From: Branchiostoma lanceolatum | Taxonomy: Eukaryota; Chordata; Leptocardii; Amphioxiformes; Branchiostomatidae | Direction: 5' to 3' | NCBI RefSeq assembly: GCF_035083965.1 | Contig: NC_089722.1 | Span: forward strand, 18,786,642-18,850,641 | Length of the DNA stretch: 64,000 nt | Shown here: piece after piece, positions 53,963-64,000 of the stretch | Layout of the letters: each line of letters starts with the position of its first letter | Position numbering within the stretch: position 1 is the first letter of the stretch | Notes under the pieces: generated by a model | The model's input: only the letters and a program-made list of their open reading frames with translations | Told to the model about the DNA's origin: nothing | Database searches by the model: none | Program-made: the position numbers and the translations under genes

Positions 53963-55195
53963 CATACACACACAAAAACATACACACAAAAACATACACA
54001 CAAAGACAATACTTCACCTCACAAAGGCAATACTTCACCGCAAGATTGAAGTAATTAAAAGTCTAGTAAAACTCTTTATACTTCACTGTTTATTCACATT
54101 TATATTCCATGGTTTTAAGTAATCTGCATATTGTAATACGATAGTTAGTCCTCCCTCTTAGCTTGAGTCGAGCTTGTCTAAATCAAGATGATTTCTAACT
54201 CTTCAAGTAGATCTACCGGTGGAAAAACAGTACCTGCTGGATATTGTATTGGCACATGGACACTATATACTCAGTGCCTAGAAGTAGCCTCTTTGCTTTG
54301 CACTGAGCAAACTCATAATTTTATATTTTTCTTCCAGCCCATATCGAGGCCTATCGGTTCGGTTTCATGGACATGGCGTCCGCGTACGTCGAGGCCGGAC
54401 TTTGCCCTTCCTCCACCTTCAACAACCTGGAGGAGGACAGAGTCTTCGAACAGTTGGAGGACTTAAGAGACGGGATCTACAACCCGGGAGAGGAGATGGA
54501 GGAGAGAGAGATGGAGAAAGAGATGATGGAGGAGGAGAGAGAGATGGAGAGAGAAAGGATGGAGGGCGAGAAAAATGAGATGATTGAGGAAGAGAGAGAG
54601 GAGCGAATGGAGGAGAGGATGATGGAAGAGCAAAGGATGAGCCAGGAAGCGATGATGAGGAGTGAGCAAATGGTCCAGGAAGGTGAGATGAAAGGGGTTC
54701 CTCACTCTCAGTGATTCGATCTTAAATCAATCATGATGTTTTCATAACTCTCCAAGGCGATCTATCGGTGATTATCCATGGGCCAAGACAATATCTGATG
54801 GCCGGCTGGATATTGTTTTGGCCAGTGGATGGTGTCTTGCCACCGATTACGTTGCCCCTCAAAGTTACGTTGACTATGTAATACTAAATGTTTGATATAA
54901 CATTTGTGTTTCGTCTTTGTAGATACGGTTACGTTGTCACCAACTTTACGTTGATTATGACTAATAGTATGTAAAACTAAATCCATCATATAATATTTGC
55001 GTTTTGTTTTTGTAGATACATACTAGTGCAAACCGATATATACCACGATCATAGCCTAACATTTTATACATTTAACACGCAGAAGTCCGGCAAGAAAGTG
55101 CAAAACAGGGCGGCACTGGTCGGTCCAGCGGCTGTAGTCTGAGCGGCAGTGTGGTCCTCGCTCTGGCTGTTGTCGTTATCCTCGATTTGTTTTAG
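49717..55195 (+). CDS. Gene D: EF-hand, Cys-module, Glu-rich, probably GPI-anchored protein
   Basis: Coding exons: 49717-49814, 50613-50737, 51171-51227, 51554-51705, 52162-52330, 52873-53265, 53695-53841, 54338-54682 and 55083-55195. They sum to 1599 nt, 532 residues, and all nine join in phase. Features in order: signal peptide (MSGFVVVCLVAAAIASTAG); a helical segment; one canonical EF-hand loop DADGDGKLSYDE, split by an intron; an Asp-rich stretch; Cys module 1 (KCDQQILVHC to EELNVC); a Glu/Lys-rich segment of about 130 residues, probably helical; Cys module 2 (ECSLDVLRPC to VEAGLC); a Glu/Arg/Met-rich segment; and a C-terminus with GTGRSSGC followed by a hydrophobic tail VVLALAVVVILDLF ending at the stop, as in GPI-anchored proteins. 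AATAAA at 55491 fits the 3' end. I do not recognise the family. The start was chosen because ATG directly follows an acceptor and opens a signal peptide. Confidence 0.8.
52363..52402. repeat. GTTT microsatellite in a gene D intron
   Basis: About ten TTGTTTG-type units. The Lys-Gln-Thr-Asn frame on the other strand is an artefact. Confidence 0.85.
53924..53999. repeat. CA microsatellite in a gene D intron
   Basis: CA units pass into ACACAAAAACAT units. No coding meaning. Confidence 0.9.
54857..55018. repeat. Diverged tandem pair in the last gene D intron
   Basis: Two units of about 90 bp contain TTACGTTGACTATG/TTACGTTGATTATG and both end in TTTTTGTAGATAC or CTTTGTAGATAC. Each copy thus carries an acceptor-like TTTGTAG before the real acceptor at 55082. 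Confidence 0.55.
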
Positions 55196-55490
55196 AAAAT
55201 ACTTTAGGATTCTATGATTACTAAAAAGGTCTATGAGTTTCAAAGTTGCTGTTAAGATCGCAGTACTACTTTTTAAACATAATATTTTATGCAATTGCTA
55301 CAATATGTAACAGCCTTTCTAGGACAAGTGCGTAGAATATGTTATCTGAATTACTCTACTTACGTTGATAATGCCGCGTTGGCTGCTATTGTAATAGTTA
55401 GAATGCAGCTGAAAGAGTGGACTTATATACCTGGATCGGCCGGCATGTATTATTAAACTTATAAATGGGTGTTTGTAGCATAAATTTGTA

Positions 55491-55496
55491 AATAAA
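55491..55496 (+). terminator. Polyadenylation signal of gene D
   Basis: AATAAA about 295 bp after the stop codon of gene D, the first such hexamer downstream. Confidence 0.55.
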
Positions 55497-55519
55497 ACGT
55501 GATAGAACAATACTGTTTG

Positions 55520-56940
55520 AATAGTTTGTACAATGCTTCATCCTTGGTTAAAAGATGATGATGTATATATTTTGCCTTCCTTTGTCCTCTCTTACAATTG
55601 TATCTCTGCTGTAAGCGAACATACATGACACCTTACCAACATCCTATTCTCCAAGAAGAAGTAAGGATCCGGATCGGTCTCTGTGTTTTGAGCCCATACA
55701 ATAGGCATACAAGGTGCTTTATGACTGTAAATATCATTGCAAACTCCGACGTTTACAATGCTATACATCCCCAGAAACTAGCTAGTACCCTGATGCACTA
55801 GTATTCTTTGTGGCTCAGATCTTTCTAGCACAAAGATAGAACATAATCCTTTCATTCTGTCAAAGGGTATTCCTGAAAGATTGTCAATAAATGATGCTTG
55901 GCAATTTGTTCTGTATGTTTCAATTTGTCTTTCTATGAAATTCGCAGAACGGGATGGTAAAGGTAAAATGAAATATAATGGTCTGCTTTGTGTAATTTTT
56001 TTCTCATCTGTTATTCAAATAAGGACCTCATTTGTATTTGCTTATTGAGCTAAGTGTTTCAAAGGCAAAGAATAGGATATGAGAGAAAGCAAGATATATA
56101 TATTGTTTGGTGTACCATGTTCTGTGTGTTCGGCCATTTCTTCAACCTTCCACTTTGATTTCATGATCATATTGAATGGGACTTTTTTGCCCAACTTTGT
56201 TTTTCGCACGCTCGCATTACTTTTGCGATGCCCAGTGGATTTTCGCCATATAATCAAATCTGTGTGGCCTAACTTGGTCGCGATCGCCTAAAGGTGCGAC
56301 CTTTTCTGAAAAGCTCTGAGATATCACCTAAATGATCTGACCATGTAACAAAAGTAGGGCAGCTCCTCCCATTCAAGGTAGATATTGACAGCATAGCTCC
56401 TCCCATCTTGGCCTAATCTCCCTGAGGAATTTCTGGTTATGCTTCAAACTGCTTTGTCTGACAGCGTGCCGACAGTACTACAATATAAAATTAAATCCGC
56501 CCGCGATTTAACGTTTAGAGAAAAGTAGTAGAAACTAGAAGTTAAATCGCGGGCGGATTCAATCACTTCCAAAGTGCCAAAATTGTCAATCTGAAAACGT
56601 CTTTTGGAAGCTGACACCTTCCACCATCTCACTGTTGAGTTTGTTTTGTCAGATGTAGTCGTTAACGCAAGTTAGAAAGCGATTTGTCGGGAAATGGCTG
56701 ATACGACTCTGAGTTTCAATGCGATTCACGTGATTCGATTGGTCGGGGTGATAGCCCCGGCCACCTACGTCAAAACGTAGAAACGCAAGATGAAGACATA
56801 GATATGCAAATATTTGACCTCTCATTGGTCGAACCAATAATTGCTCTCCTCTCATTGGTTGAACTGCTAATTGAGAAGGACAGTCAGGATCGGTCTAATG
56901 GCCTGAGTCATTCTAAGGCGTGAACCTTTCTCACAAGTTT
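55520..56940. other. Spacer between gene D and gene E
   Basis: It holds a copy of the GGATGTCATCC MITE family at about 56.04-56.29 kb and a hairpin at about 56.49-56.56 kb (AAATCCGCCCGCGATTTAAC and its complement). No gene is seen. The last 60 bp before 56.99 kb may be the first, noncoding exon of gene E (ending GATAACAG, then GTACAG). Confidence 0.45.
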
Positions 56941-57623
56941 ACTCACTTGCCGGCTGCAAAAGTTACTTCTTGAGTGGCGTGACGGACCGATAACAGGTAC
57001 AGTTTACACCTTTATATGTTTTAAATTATCATAGTCTTCATTTAACGAAATCTACTCGCTAAGATCCGAAATCCATGATTTTCTAGGATGAGATATCCCT
57101 TACTGTGTACAAAGAGGTCAAGACATCAAAGAATGTTTGGACCTTAGAGCAAGTAGTGTAAATGATACGTCGCTAAACTCAACATGTTGATTTATTCATA
57201 TACATGTATCTGTAAGTAGGTTACTTAATTTGTATCCTCTTGTCGTATCCACTTGTTTATACATGTACGTTTAGTTGTAGAAGATCTTACGAGACTCGCT
57301 GTACCTTTGTTGTGTCAATAAAGATTGTTGTCTTTTCAGCCCCCGAGGCCCTTGAGACAGGTCAGTCTAAAGAAAAGACGCATTAACTCACACCTGGGTG
57401 ACGGCTTTCTCAGAAAGGGTACGTAATACTTTTAGTCTGCACAGAAGTCTCTGGACAGCGTTTTGGAAAATCACCTTTATTTTGTGAATGGCTTTTCGTT
57501 TTCTGGTAACATTATTAATTGGCGAAGAACTCTCCCAAGTTTACTTAAACTTCGCGGATACAAAAATTACCTGTTTCTTTTTCAGCAGCCTAACGGACAG
57601 ACAACAGATAAAATTCACACCTA

Positions 57624-60600
57624 ATGATGCAGGTATGTACAGTTTAGATATACAGGAGTGTATTATACTGGGGCACCTTAGATTGGAGATCTGTTTGGAC
57701 GTATCTTTTCAGGGTGGCGGAATTATGTACCCTGGTGGAATTATGTTACTAGCTGTTACGTACGGTGGTGTTAGACTGCGTATGCGTTCATTGATGACCT
57801 ACGAAAGTCGCTGTACGTTTTGTCGTGTCAATAAAACTTGCCTTTCGAGGGGACACAAGACACTGGGACACTGAGAGCGCAAAATGGATAAAGAAAATGA
57901 TCGAAAACCACAGGTTCTCATTGCCAAATTGCTGAACAATGTTGAAACAACCAGTATTTAGTGCAAAATCTATATCGGACGGTCCATATTAACATAACCT
58001 AAGAATGATTTAATATCAATGTAGTTATGTCAGACACTGTAATATTTTGATAGCGTCTGTATTACCAATATACGTAATTTCAATAAAGAGAATGAATCAA
58101 ATGATTTTCTTGATAGAACAACAGAATGTACAATGTATGCTGCCGATTTGATTGATATATGTGATGAATTTTTTATGAAACCTACAACGCAATTCAGACA
58201 GCCTATGGTTGCCTGCGAGGCTGTTTTTTTGTTATACATATATTAGACAAACTATTTATTTATTCATTCTTTCATTTTTACTCCTAAATCTCGTCACCGA
58301 GCAGTGCACAAAGCCAGGCGGGCCGTGTGGTCTGCGCCTCCCGCCCGTTGTTGTCGTGTTGGCCGTGCTGCTGACTGCACGGGTCACCAGCGGACAGACT
58401 ATTGTACGTACCGCGCTAAACCGGTTTGTCGAGGTTCAATCGCTGTCATTTTCTGATTGTTTTGTAATTAGGCCACGCCATCTTGATTAAATGGATGGCA
58501 TCCGCGCGCGCATTAATTTTCGTCCGTTTCCAAAACAAATTGCGACCATACAAAGGAGATGCAAAATGAGTTAATGTACAAATGTATGCCGTTAAAAATA
58601 ATGGAAAATTAATACTAATGAGCGAAATCTTCAAAAGTGAAAGAAGAAGATGTGCATTTAGAAAGGACCCCCCCCAAAAAAAATTGTTGTTCGGTATACC
58701 ATGTTCTGTGTATATGTGTTCAGTCATTTGTTTAACCATCCAGATTTCATAAATGTAATGAAGCCGACTTTTTTTTGCCCAACTTTTTTTCACACGCTCG
58801 TATCAGTTTTGGAGAGCCGAAAGGATGTCATCCATATAATCAAATCATTATTACCTTATAATTCACATTTTGTCTCAATTGGTCACATTGGTATTCGGAA
58901 TTTCAGATATGATTCTTACAAATGTTCTTTTATGACGTGTTTTGTTATAGGCTCAATATCAGACGGACAACGCGAAGGTAAGATATATTTAACACTGTAC
59001 GTAGTATCTCTCTCTGTCAGTCAGTATAGTACATCTCTAAATAATCAAATACGTTAGATAATGTTTAAATCTTAGGAACTGTAATATAAACGGTAGTCAA
59101 ACCCCATACATTGATTACATACATTTATACAATTACCCAGAAACGAGAGGAAGTCAAAAGTACTAGAGTAAGCTAGATGTTTGTATACTCATGAATATGT
59201 TAACATGTGACCTGTGCTAAGCCCAGTGGGGCAAACATGTACAATGAATGAAGACCTGTTTATTGTACATTCGTGCCCCGAGGGGCTAGATACAGGTCGT
59301 TTAACATAAACCTAGTAACTAACATGCAAGTGACATATACAGAGAAATATATACAGTACATAGTTTAAACATACATAATGGACAAAAGTGATAAACTAAG
59401 CTAATCCAGTAGAGGCAACTTCTTCTCGCTTCTTTGTACATGAGCAGATGTATGAACAGGTCATGTTGATAAAGTTCTTCATTTATTATCATGGAAGCTC
59501 ATACATTGATATACTCGATTCATCTTGCTATAACTATGTTAAATCAATGTATTTACTAATGTGTGTATCTCTAGTTATAGAAGACATTACAAATGCCGTT
59601 GTATTTTTGTTGTGACAACAAAGAACGTTTGTAAATATTTGTCATCCAGGTCACGTGAAGAAAAATGAAATTAAGTCTTTACTACTGGGCATATGAATTT
59701 TAATCTCAGACGTTTCAAACGCCCATCCGACGTTTTTTTGTCAATGAACAGAAAATGTCTGTATTTTCTCCTCATTGACAAAAACGTCGGATGGGCGTTT
59801 GGAATTCCGGAACGTCTGAGATTAAAATTCAGTTATCCAGTAGTAAAGACTTAATTTCATTATTCTTCAAAGTTCTCTATAAAGTATTTTATGGCATATT
59901 CATAGTCCTTGTATTGTAAGCATACATGTATTTTTTTTTCATCATTGCAAAGGCACACTTCATGTACGCCAAAAATAGTTACTCAAGCAACTGGATAAAA
60001 TTTTGAAACAGTCAGACGTTTCAAAATTTTATCCTGTTGCTTGAGTAACTATTTTTGGCGTATCTTACTACCTGGATGTCCAACCTTTATCAACACATTA
60101 CATGTGTTTCTTACATGTTTATGTCATGTCACTATCCAGACCATGGCAGCAGCCAAGGCTCGCGGCAGCAATACTTGCTACATAATCAAGGTAAGTTACG
60201 TAACTAACGAGCAGAGCGTTCGACTCAGAACCAAGAGGTCCCGAGTTCGAATCCTGTCATATCTCCGATCTTGTGCCCTTGGGAAAGGCACTTTACACGA
60301 CTTTCCTCACTCCACCCAGGTGTAAATGGGTACCTGACTTCGGTTGGGGAAAGTCGTATTGAGGTCAACTGGTGGCGCTGAATGGCAGCCGCCCAGACCC
60401 TTGCGACAGTTCCACAAAATGCAAGTGTGGATAAGATGTTATATGTTGTGGTTGTGTGAAACCTGTAAAACCCTGCAGCATCAATTCGGCGCTAGAAAGG
60501 CGGGTAATTTCTGACCAATAAAAAACATTTATTTTAAAATTCTTGTCGTCTTTCTGCAAACTTACTTTAAGACCAGTAAAAGTTTTCATTACACTGACGA

Positions 60601-63264
60601 CTATGCCATGATGAATTAGTCAAGTGCAGTAAGGTGTGTGGTACTTCAACTAACAACAATGTTTGATTTATCACAGAGATCTAGACTGTTACACACGACA
60701 AAATGTTCAACCTTTATTTTAACATCCTTGGTGAAAGGCTTTCAAACTGTATCCGCAATTTTTTCAGCGCTGAAAGTCAGATTTTCACATTCAAATATGT
60801 CTAAACATTTCTACACGCATAGTAAGTTTAGATAACATTATACCACAGCCAAGCGACCTTCATGGAGTAAAGATGCGAAGTTGCTGTGGTGAGAACTCAT
60901 TGTAAATATGGTCGCTCGGTTCTTTGAACTTCTCGCTCATGTGGCTTGTTTCTGTGCTCTTTTTAAACGCCCAAAGTATGAAATCATGATAGAAATGTGC
61001 TGATATGAGCAAGTAAATTTTAAAATCATACAGATTGCCATTCTGGAATCATTTTAAGTTTAAACATTCTGAAATTGCTCCTTGAATGGGTAGTCACATG
61101 ACCTTGGAGTTGATGGTCACTTGACACTACGATGCTATAGATTATATCTAATATTCGAGTATACTTGTATATTCTAACCCTATATGTATCACTAGCTTTT
61201 GTAGGTAAGGCCACACCATCTTAATTCTATGGATGACATCCGCGCGCGCATTGATTTTCGCCTGTTCTCCAACAAAAAAAATCACCTCCGAAGAGGCTCC
61301 GAAAATTTTAGACTCATATTGCCGCAAAGGGGCAGCATTGAGCCGGCTTGTCGTAATACACTATATACACTCACATTGTCCAACACAACTGTTATGTATG
61401 TGACTAGGAGCGATTTGAAGAGGGCGCCGCCCCTCATGAGCCCAGTAGTATTTTGTTCATGATATGACAGTACTTATCATTGTACATGTCTGTATTAAAT
61501 TGAATGATATTATCTCTGGCCGGGTTGTCTACAGAGTTTGATGTCTTGCTCTGACTGAAGGCGTGATGTTGTATACACAGCCGAACACATTTTTTTTCTT
61601 TGAACGGCCAAATGTTACATATGGGTCTTTAACCCAGGCATCATCCAGGTTAAAAGCACTTTGATATGAGCTAATTCCAACAAGTAAAGACTAGTTTGTT
61701 TGTTACACTGTGTTCTGTGGTTTAATTCGCAACACCAGCTACGTGTATATAGTCCTCCGGTTAATCATCTTTTTTTTTTGCTAGATTTTTTTTTGGCCCT
61801 CTCGCATTAGTTTTGGGGACTCCAGAGGATGAATTAAGATGATGTGGCCTAAATAGTAAGGGCAACCTCAAGCCAACCGTATACGTACACACTCACGCCA
61901 CATCTGAGAAAAGACGCTGGTAGCCGCGTGTAGTTCCCGTTTAGAACTTTATTCGAGCCCACACCGACATGTTTCGCCTGTGTGTGGCTTTCTCAAGGAT
62001 CAAGGCTCGAATGAGCACAGTACAGTGTGTTCTGGCTTTTATTGGCCAGGTGCAAGATGCCCTAAGTGGCTATATGTGTCACTAGCTTTTGATTCAGGAC
62101 TGATTAGCAATGATCCATGTGATCTATACCGACTCCCTTCCATTTTACAGCATGAACCAGGAAAGGGAGAAAGGTTCGTGATCTCCCTGGACAAGAGCCG
62201 TGCCGACCGGCCCAAGCCGGGCGGGATGTTGGACCTGTTCTGCGAGGGCCTGGACCCGCGCTGGGCCGTCGCGACTCCTGTTGGGGAGGGGGGTGGATCG
62301 GATGGTGACGTCATGGTCGTACTGCCGCCCCGTACGTTACTGTATACAAGCCTCTAACAGGCTCCGCGGACAGCTGGGACAATAGTAGAAATTGGCCAAA
62401 TAGAGTAAATAGTATGCTAAGAGTAGTCGGCTACGGTTAGAGGGTCCAATAGGCAATCCGTGGAGGCTATTGGACTCTCCGTATCCGACTACCCTTAGCA
62501 TACTATTTACTCTATTTGGCCAATTTCTACTATTTTCCCAGCGAACCGCAGAGCCTGGTAGAGGCTAACAGTCTACTTGATCCGTCGTTATGCATTTGTA
62601 AGTAGATGATAGGAGGGTAGATCGTAATGTTTTCTGGCTTCCAATTTTTTCTGACACTGTATAAAATCCACTCTTAAAGCACACATTGAAGCATGCGAAA
62701 AATGAGGTTCTTCACTTCACTTTCGCGAATGTTTTCAGGTGTAGTGTGACGCGCTACCCTTCTCAGGTTGCTTATCAGAAAAATGAGGCAACCAGGATCT
62801 TTTCAATCTTCCCTCCCAACACTTCTTGTACTTTCTCGAGTTTATATATGGATAGAGCCGTCGTTCATTATGGTTTTCTGAGCGCTTACTTCGGAATAAA
62901 GAACTTGTAGATGCGATATCGACAGGAAGTTTGAAGACAACGTCTTATTCAAGAAGGTTCCACATCTTGAATCACTATCATATAGGTACATTTAATTGGA
63001 CACCATATCAACTTTTACAATTTATCATTAGATCCAATATATGGATATAGATTTTGCTTCGTTTAACCGTAAAACGCGCACAATCCCTCATTTCTCGTTG
63101 CTATACGTATCAAGCTACCATAAACAACATACGCTTGTTTTGCCAGGATACAAGTTTGGCACATCATCCCCAATGCTTAAATTTCTGACATCTTTTTTTC
63201 TTCTTCTGTTTTCTACGTGTGTCATCCAGGTACTCAACATCACGGAGACAATGGAGAAGAGTAA
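57624..63264 (+). CDS. Gene E: small secreted protein of unknown family
   Basis: Coding exons: 57624-57632 (in an exon starting near 57586), 58305-58403, 58951-58977, 60140-60190, 62151-62331 and 63230-63264. They sum to 402 nt, 133 residues. The first four introns are phase 0 and the last phase 1; every exon has AG and GT borders. The product begins MMQCTKPGGPCGLRLPP, then VVVVLAVLLTARVTSG, a signal peptide, followed by QTIAQYQTDNAKT, a basic stretch AAAKARGSNTC, and a segment with RFVISLDKSRADRPKPGG, MLDLFCEGLDPRWAV and SDGDVMVVLPP, ending GDNGEE. Only two cysteines remain after the signal peptide, so one disulphide is possible. I recognise no domain. An unspliced reading of the last exon in another frame ends SWRRRR but does not fit the donor phase. 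ATTAAA at 63344 may end the transcript. An alternative start is the Met at 60143. Confidence 0.6.
58470..58860 (+). mobile_element. Complete-looking MITE in a gene E intron
   Basis: The left end TTAGGCCACGCCATCTTGAT with ATGGATGGCATCC pairs with the right end GGATGTCATCCATATAATCA. About 390 bp, no coding capacity. This is the clearest copy of the family listed at 41.89 kb. It ends about 90 bp before the exon at 58951. Confidence 0.65.
59220..59480. repeat. Dispersed-repeat-like segment
   Basis: It contains CATTCGTGCCCCGAGGGGCT, a form resembling CTTGCCCGAGGGC at 29.5 kb. Probably two remnants of one dispersed family. Confidence 0.35.
59664..59861. repeat. 198-bp hairpin MITE in a gene E intron
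   Basis: AATGAAATTAAGTCTTTACT at the left pairs with its complement at the right; inner arms are ATTTTAATCTCAGACGTTTC and GACGTTTTTTTGTCAATGA. Arms of about 90 bp. Confidence 0.8.
59964..60096. repeat. Palindromic MITE (third copy) next to a gene E exon
   Basis: The best preserved copy of the family at 45.09 and 49.45 kb: GTACGCCAAAAATAGTTACT on the left, its complement on the right, loop with GAAACAGTCAGACGTTTC. It ends 44 bp before the exon at 60140, so the acceptor's upstream region is largely element-derived. Confidence 0.75.
60195..60560 (+). mobile_element. tRNA-derived SINE
   Basis: The head contains GAGCAGAGCGTTCGACTC and a good Pol III B box GAGTTCGAATCC. The body has GTGCCCTTGGGAAAGGCACT and CGGTTGGGGAAAGTCG, a body type found widely in animal SINEs. 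A decayed relative is at 18.48-18.72 kb. Confidence 0.75.
61200..61860 (+). mobile_element. Long or composite copy of the GGATGTCATCC MITE family
   Basis: The left end GTAAGGCCACACCATCTTAA with ATGGATGACATCC and the right part GGCCCTCTCGCATTAGTTTT with CTCCAGAGGATGAATTAAG match the family ends, but the span is longer than in other copies. Other insertions or two separate copies may be involved. Confidence 0.45.
62352..62570. repeat. Hairpin MITE in the last gene E intron
   Basis: AATAGTAGAAATTGGCCAAA pairs with TTTGGCCAATTTCTACTATT, with inner arms TAGCATACTATTTACTCTAT and its partner. The outer ends are GCCTCTAACAGGCTC and GAGCCTGGTAGAGGC. A relative is at 39.3-39.56 kb. Confidence 0.8.
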
Positions 63265-63343
63265 CTCATGGCGGCGGCGTCGCTAGTTTCCGTCTAGTGA
63301 TCTGTTACAATTCATTTACTGTACGCTAGTTAATTTCATCATT

Positions 63344-63349
63344 ATTAAA
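63344..63349 (+). terminator. Candidate polyadenylation signal of gene E
   Basis: ATTAAA, a common variant, about 80 bp after the stop codon. Confidence 0.4.
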
Positions 63350-63749
63350 GTTATCACCGTCTGTGTTTGAAAAATTTACTGGTTGTGAACTAAGGTCCGT
63401 TTTACACATATGTTGCAAACATATGAAGCCATCCGACTCAACAAACGCAATATGCTAAAACATTCTTCACAGCGGCCACGGCTAACCCTGAAACGAGCAA
63501 TACGTTTTAAGACGATCAGCATGTTCTAAATGAGACATTTATTAAAGTAACATCATTGGGACGAAAACTGCACATCATGTCACGTCTGAGCATGGGCATT
63601 TGGCCTCAGCTCCGCGGACTCAATAAACAATAGCGAGTTTTCTTCCCCGCTGAGCAGTTGCGTTAGACTCTCCCGGTCGGTAGTTATGCAAATACCCGTC
63701 GGCCTCCCGTCGTCCCTTGCGCGAAAGTCGCTCGGCGAAGCTAACTTCA

Positions 63750-63960
63750 AAAAATTGCTCCGCTCGGAATTCGCTCTGGCGCCTGCGGCGCCACGGGGCG
63801 CGCCCTTCGGGCGCGCTTCGGCGGGGCGCGCCCTTCGGGCGCGCTTCGGGGGCGCGCGCTTCCGGCGGAATTCGGGCGAGGGCGGCTTTCGGGTAAGTTC
63901 GGGATCCGCGCGCCCTTCGGGCGAGGGCGGCTTTCGGGCCTATCAAACTCTTCGGGCGTA
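63750..63960. repeat. GC-rich minisatellite
   Basis: Repeated GGCGCGCCCTTCGGGCGCGC, CTTCGGGCG and GAGGGCGGCTTTCGGG units, then CTATCAAACTCTTCGGGCG. Many units are self-complementary. The 114-codon open frame on the minus strand is made of these repeats. No gene is evident from 63.3 kb to the right edge. Confidence 0.8.
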
Positions 63961-64000
63961 TCAAACTCTCCTTCCGAGGCCTACAGCCTATGGTCTGAGT

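Noticed and set aside
54463..54705. Minus-strand Leu/His-rich frame
   Set aside because: Shadow of the second Glu-rich exon of gene D, for the same reason.
63041..63286. 81-codon plus frame ending SWRRRR
   Set aside because: The upstream donor of gene E leaves phase 1, which selects a different frame in this exon; the Arg run resembles genes A-C only by chance.
63720..63800. A possible snRNA 3' end on the minus strand (AATTTTTTGA next to a stem)
   Set aside because: The Sm-like motif alone is weak; no U1, U2, U4, U5 or U6 core sequence is present on either strand nearby.
63620..63964. 114-codon Arg/Ala-rich frame
   Set aside because: It is built from the GC-rich minisatellite and has no domain or splice context.
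1..64000. CRISPR arrays, bacterial operons, tRNA or rRNA genes
   Set aside because: Direct repeats here are microsatellites or dispersed elements; tRNA-like pieces belong to SINEs; no rRNA core sequence was seen.

Overview
The window looks like a stretch of lancelet (Branchiostoma-type) nuclear genome. The genes are split into many small exons with GT-AG or GC-AG introns. The protein modules are animal extracellular ones: TSP1, calcium-binding EGF, HYR, CCP/sushi, ephrin-receptor-like and C-type lectin. Introns and spacers are packed with AT-rich TATGCAAAT repeats, palindromic MITEs, tRNA-derived SINEs and CA/CT microsatellites of the kind I associate with amphioxus. The species call is an inference; no rRNA, operon or bacterial feature was seen. 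All gene models were built by hand from reading frame, splice sites and intron phase.

Layout. (1) About 2.6-21.6 kb, minus strand: gene A, a secreted mosaic protein of at least 1150 residues. It has a signal peptide, an Arg run, five TSP1 modules, EGF modules, HYR, CCP, a 173-residue linker, an ephrin-receptor-like Cys-rich module, five EGF modules and two near-identical CCP modules. The HYR-CCP-linker-ephrin-like-EGF-CCP order is that of SVEP1/polydom, but TSP1 repeats replace the usual N-terminus. A TATA box and a noncoding first exon lie near 21.6 kb; the 3' end is probably beyond the left edge. (2) 21.6-25.3 kb: repeat-rich spacer with one frameshifted exon relic. (3) 25.3-38.0 kb and 38.05-46.1 kb, plus strand: an imperfect tandem duplication carrying genes B and C. 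Both encode signal peptide, basic run, TSP1, a short EGF-like tail and a C-type lectin domain. B has six extra EGF exons between them and C has none. (4) 49.7-55.2 kb, plus: gene D, a 532-residue protein with signal peptide, one EF-hand, two copies of a Cys module, two Glu-rich segments and a hydrophobic C-terminus suited to a GPI anchor. I do not recognise the family. (5) 57.6-63.3 kb, plus: gene E, a small secreted protein of 133 residues with no family I recognise. (6) 63.7-64.0 kb: a GC-rich minisatellite.

A lies head-to-head with B and C, and the three share their first two kinds of coding exon, so they probably descend from one ancestor that spread locally and recruited different C-terminal modules: HYR/CCP in A, lectin in B and C. 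These are extracellular matrix or recognition-type proteins; a role in immunity or adhesion is inference only. The exons of A (3451 nt, ending in phase 1), B (1530 nt), C (786 nt), D (1599 nt) and E (402 nt) each join in a consistent frame, which is the main support for the models.
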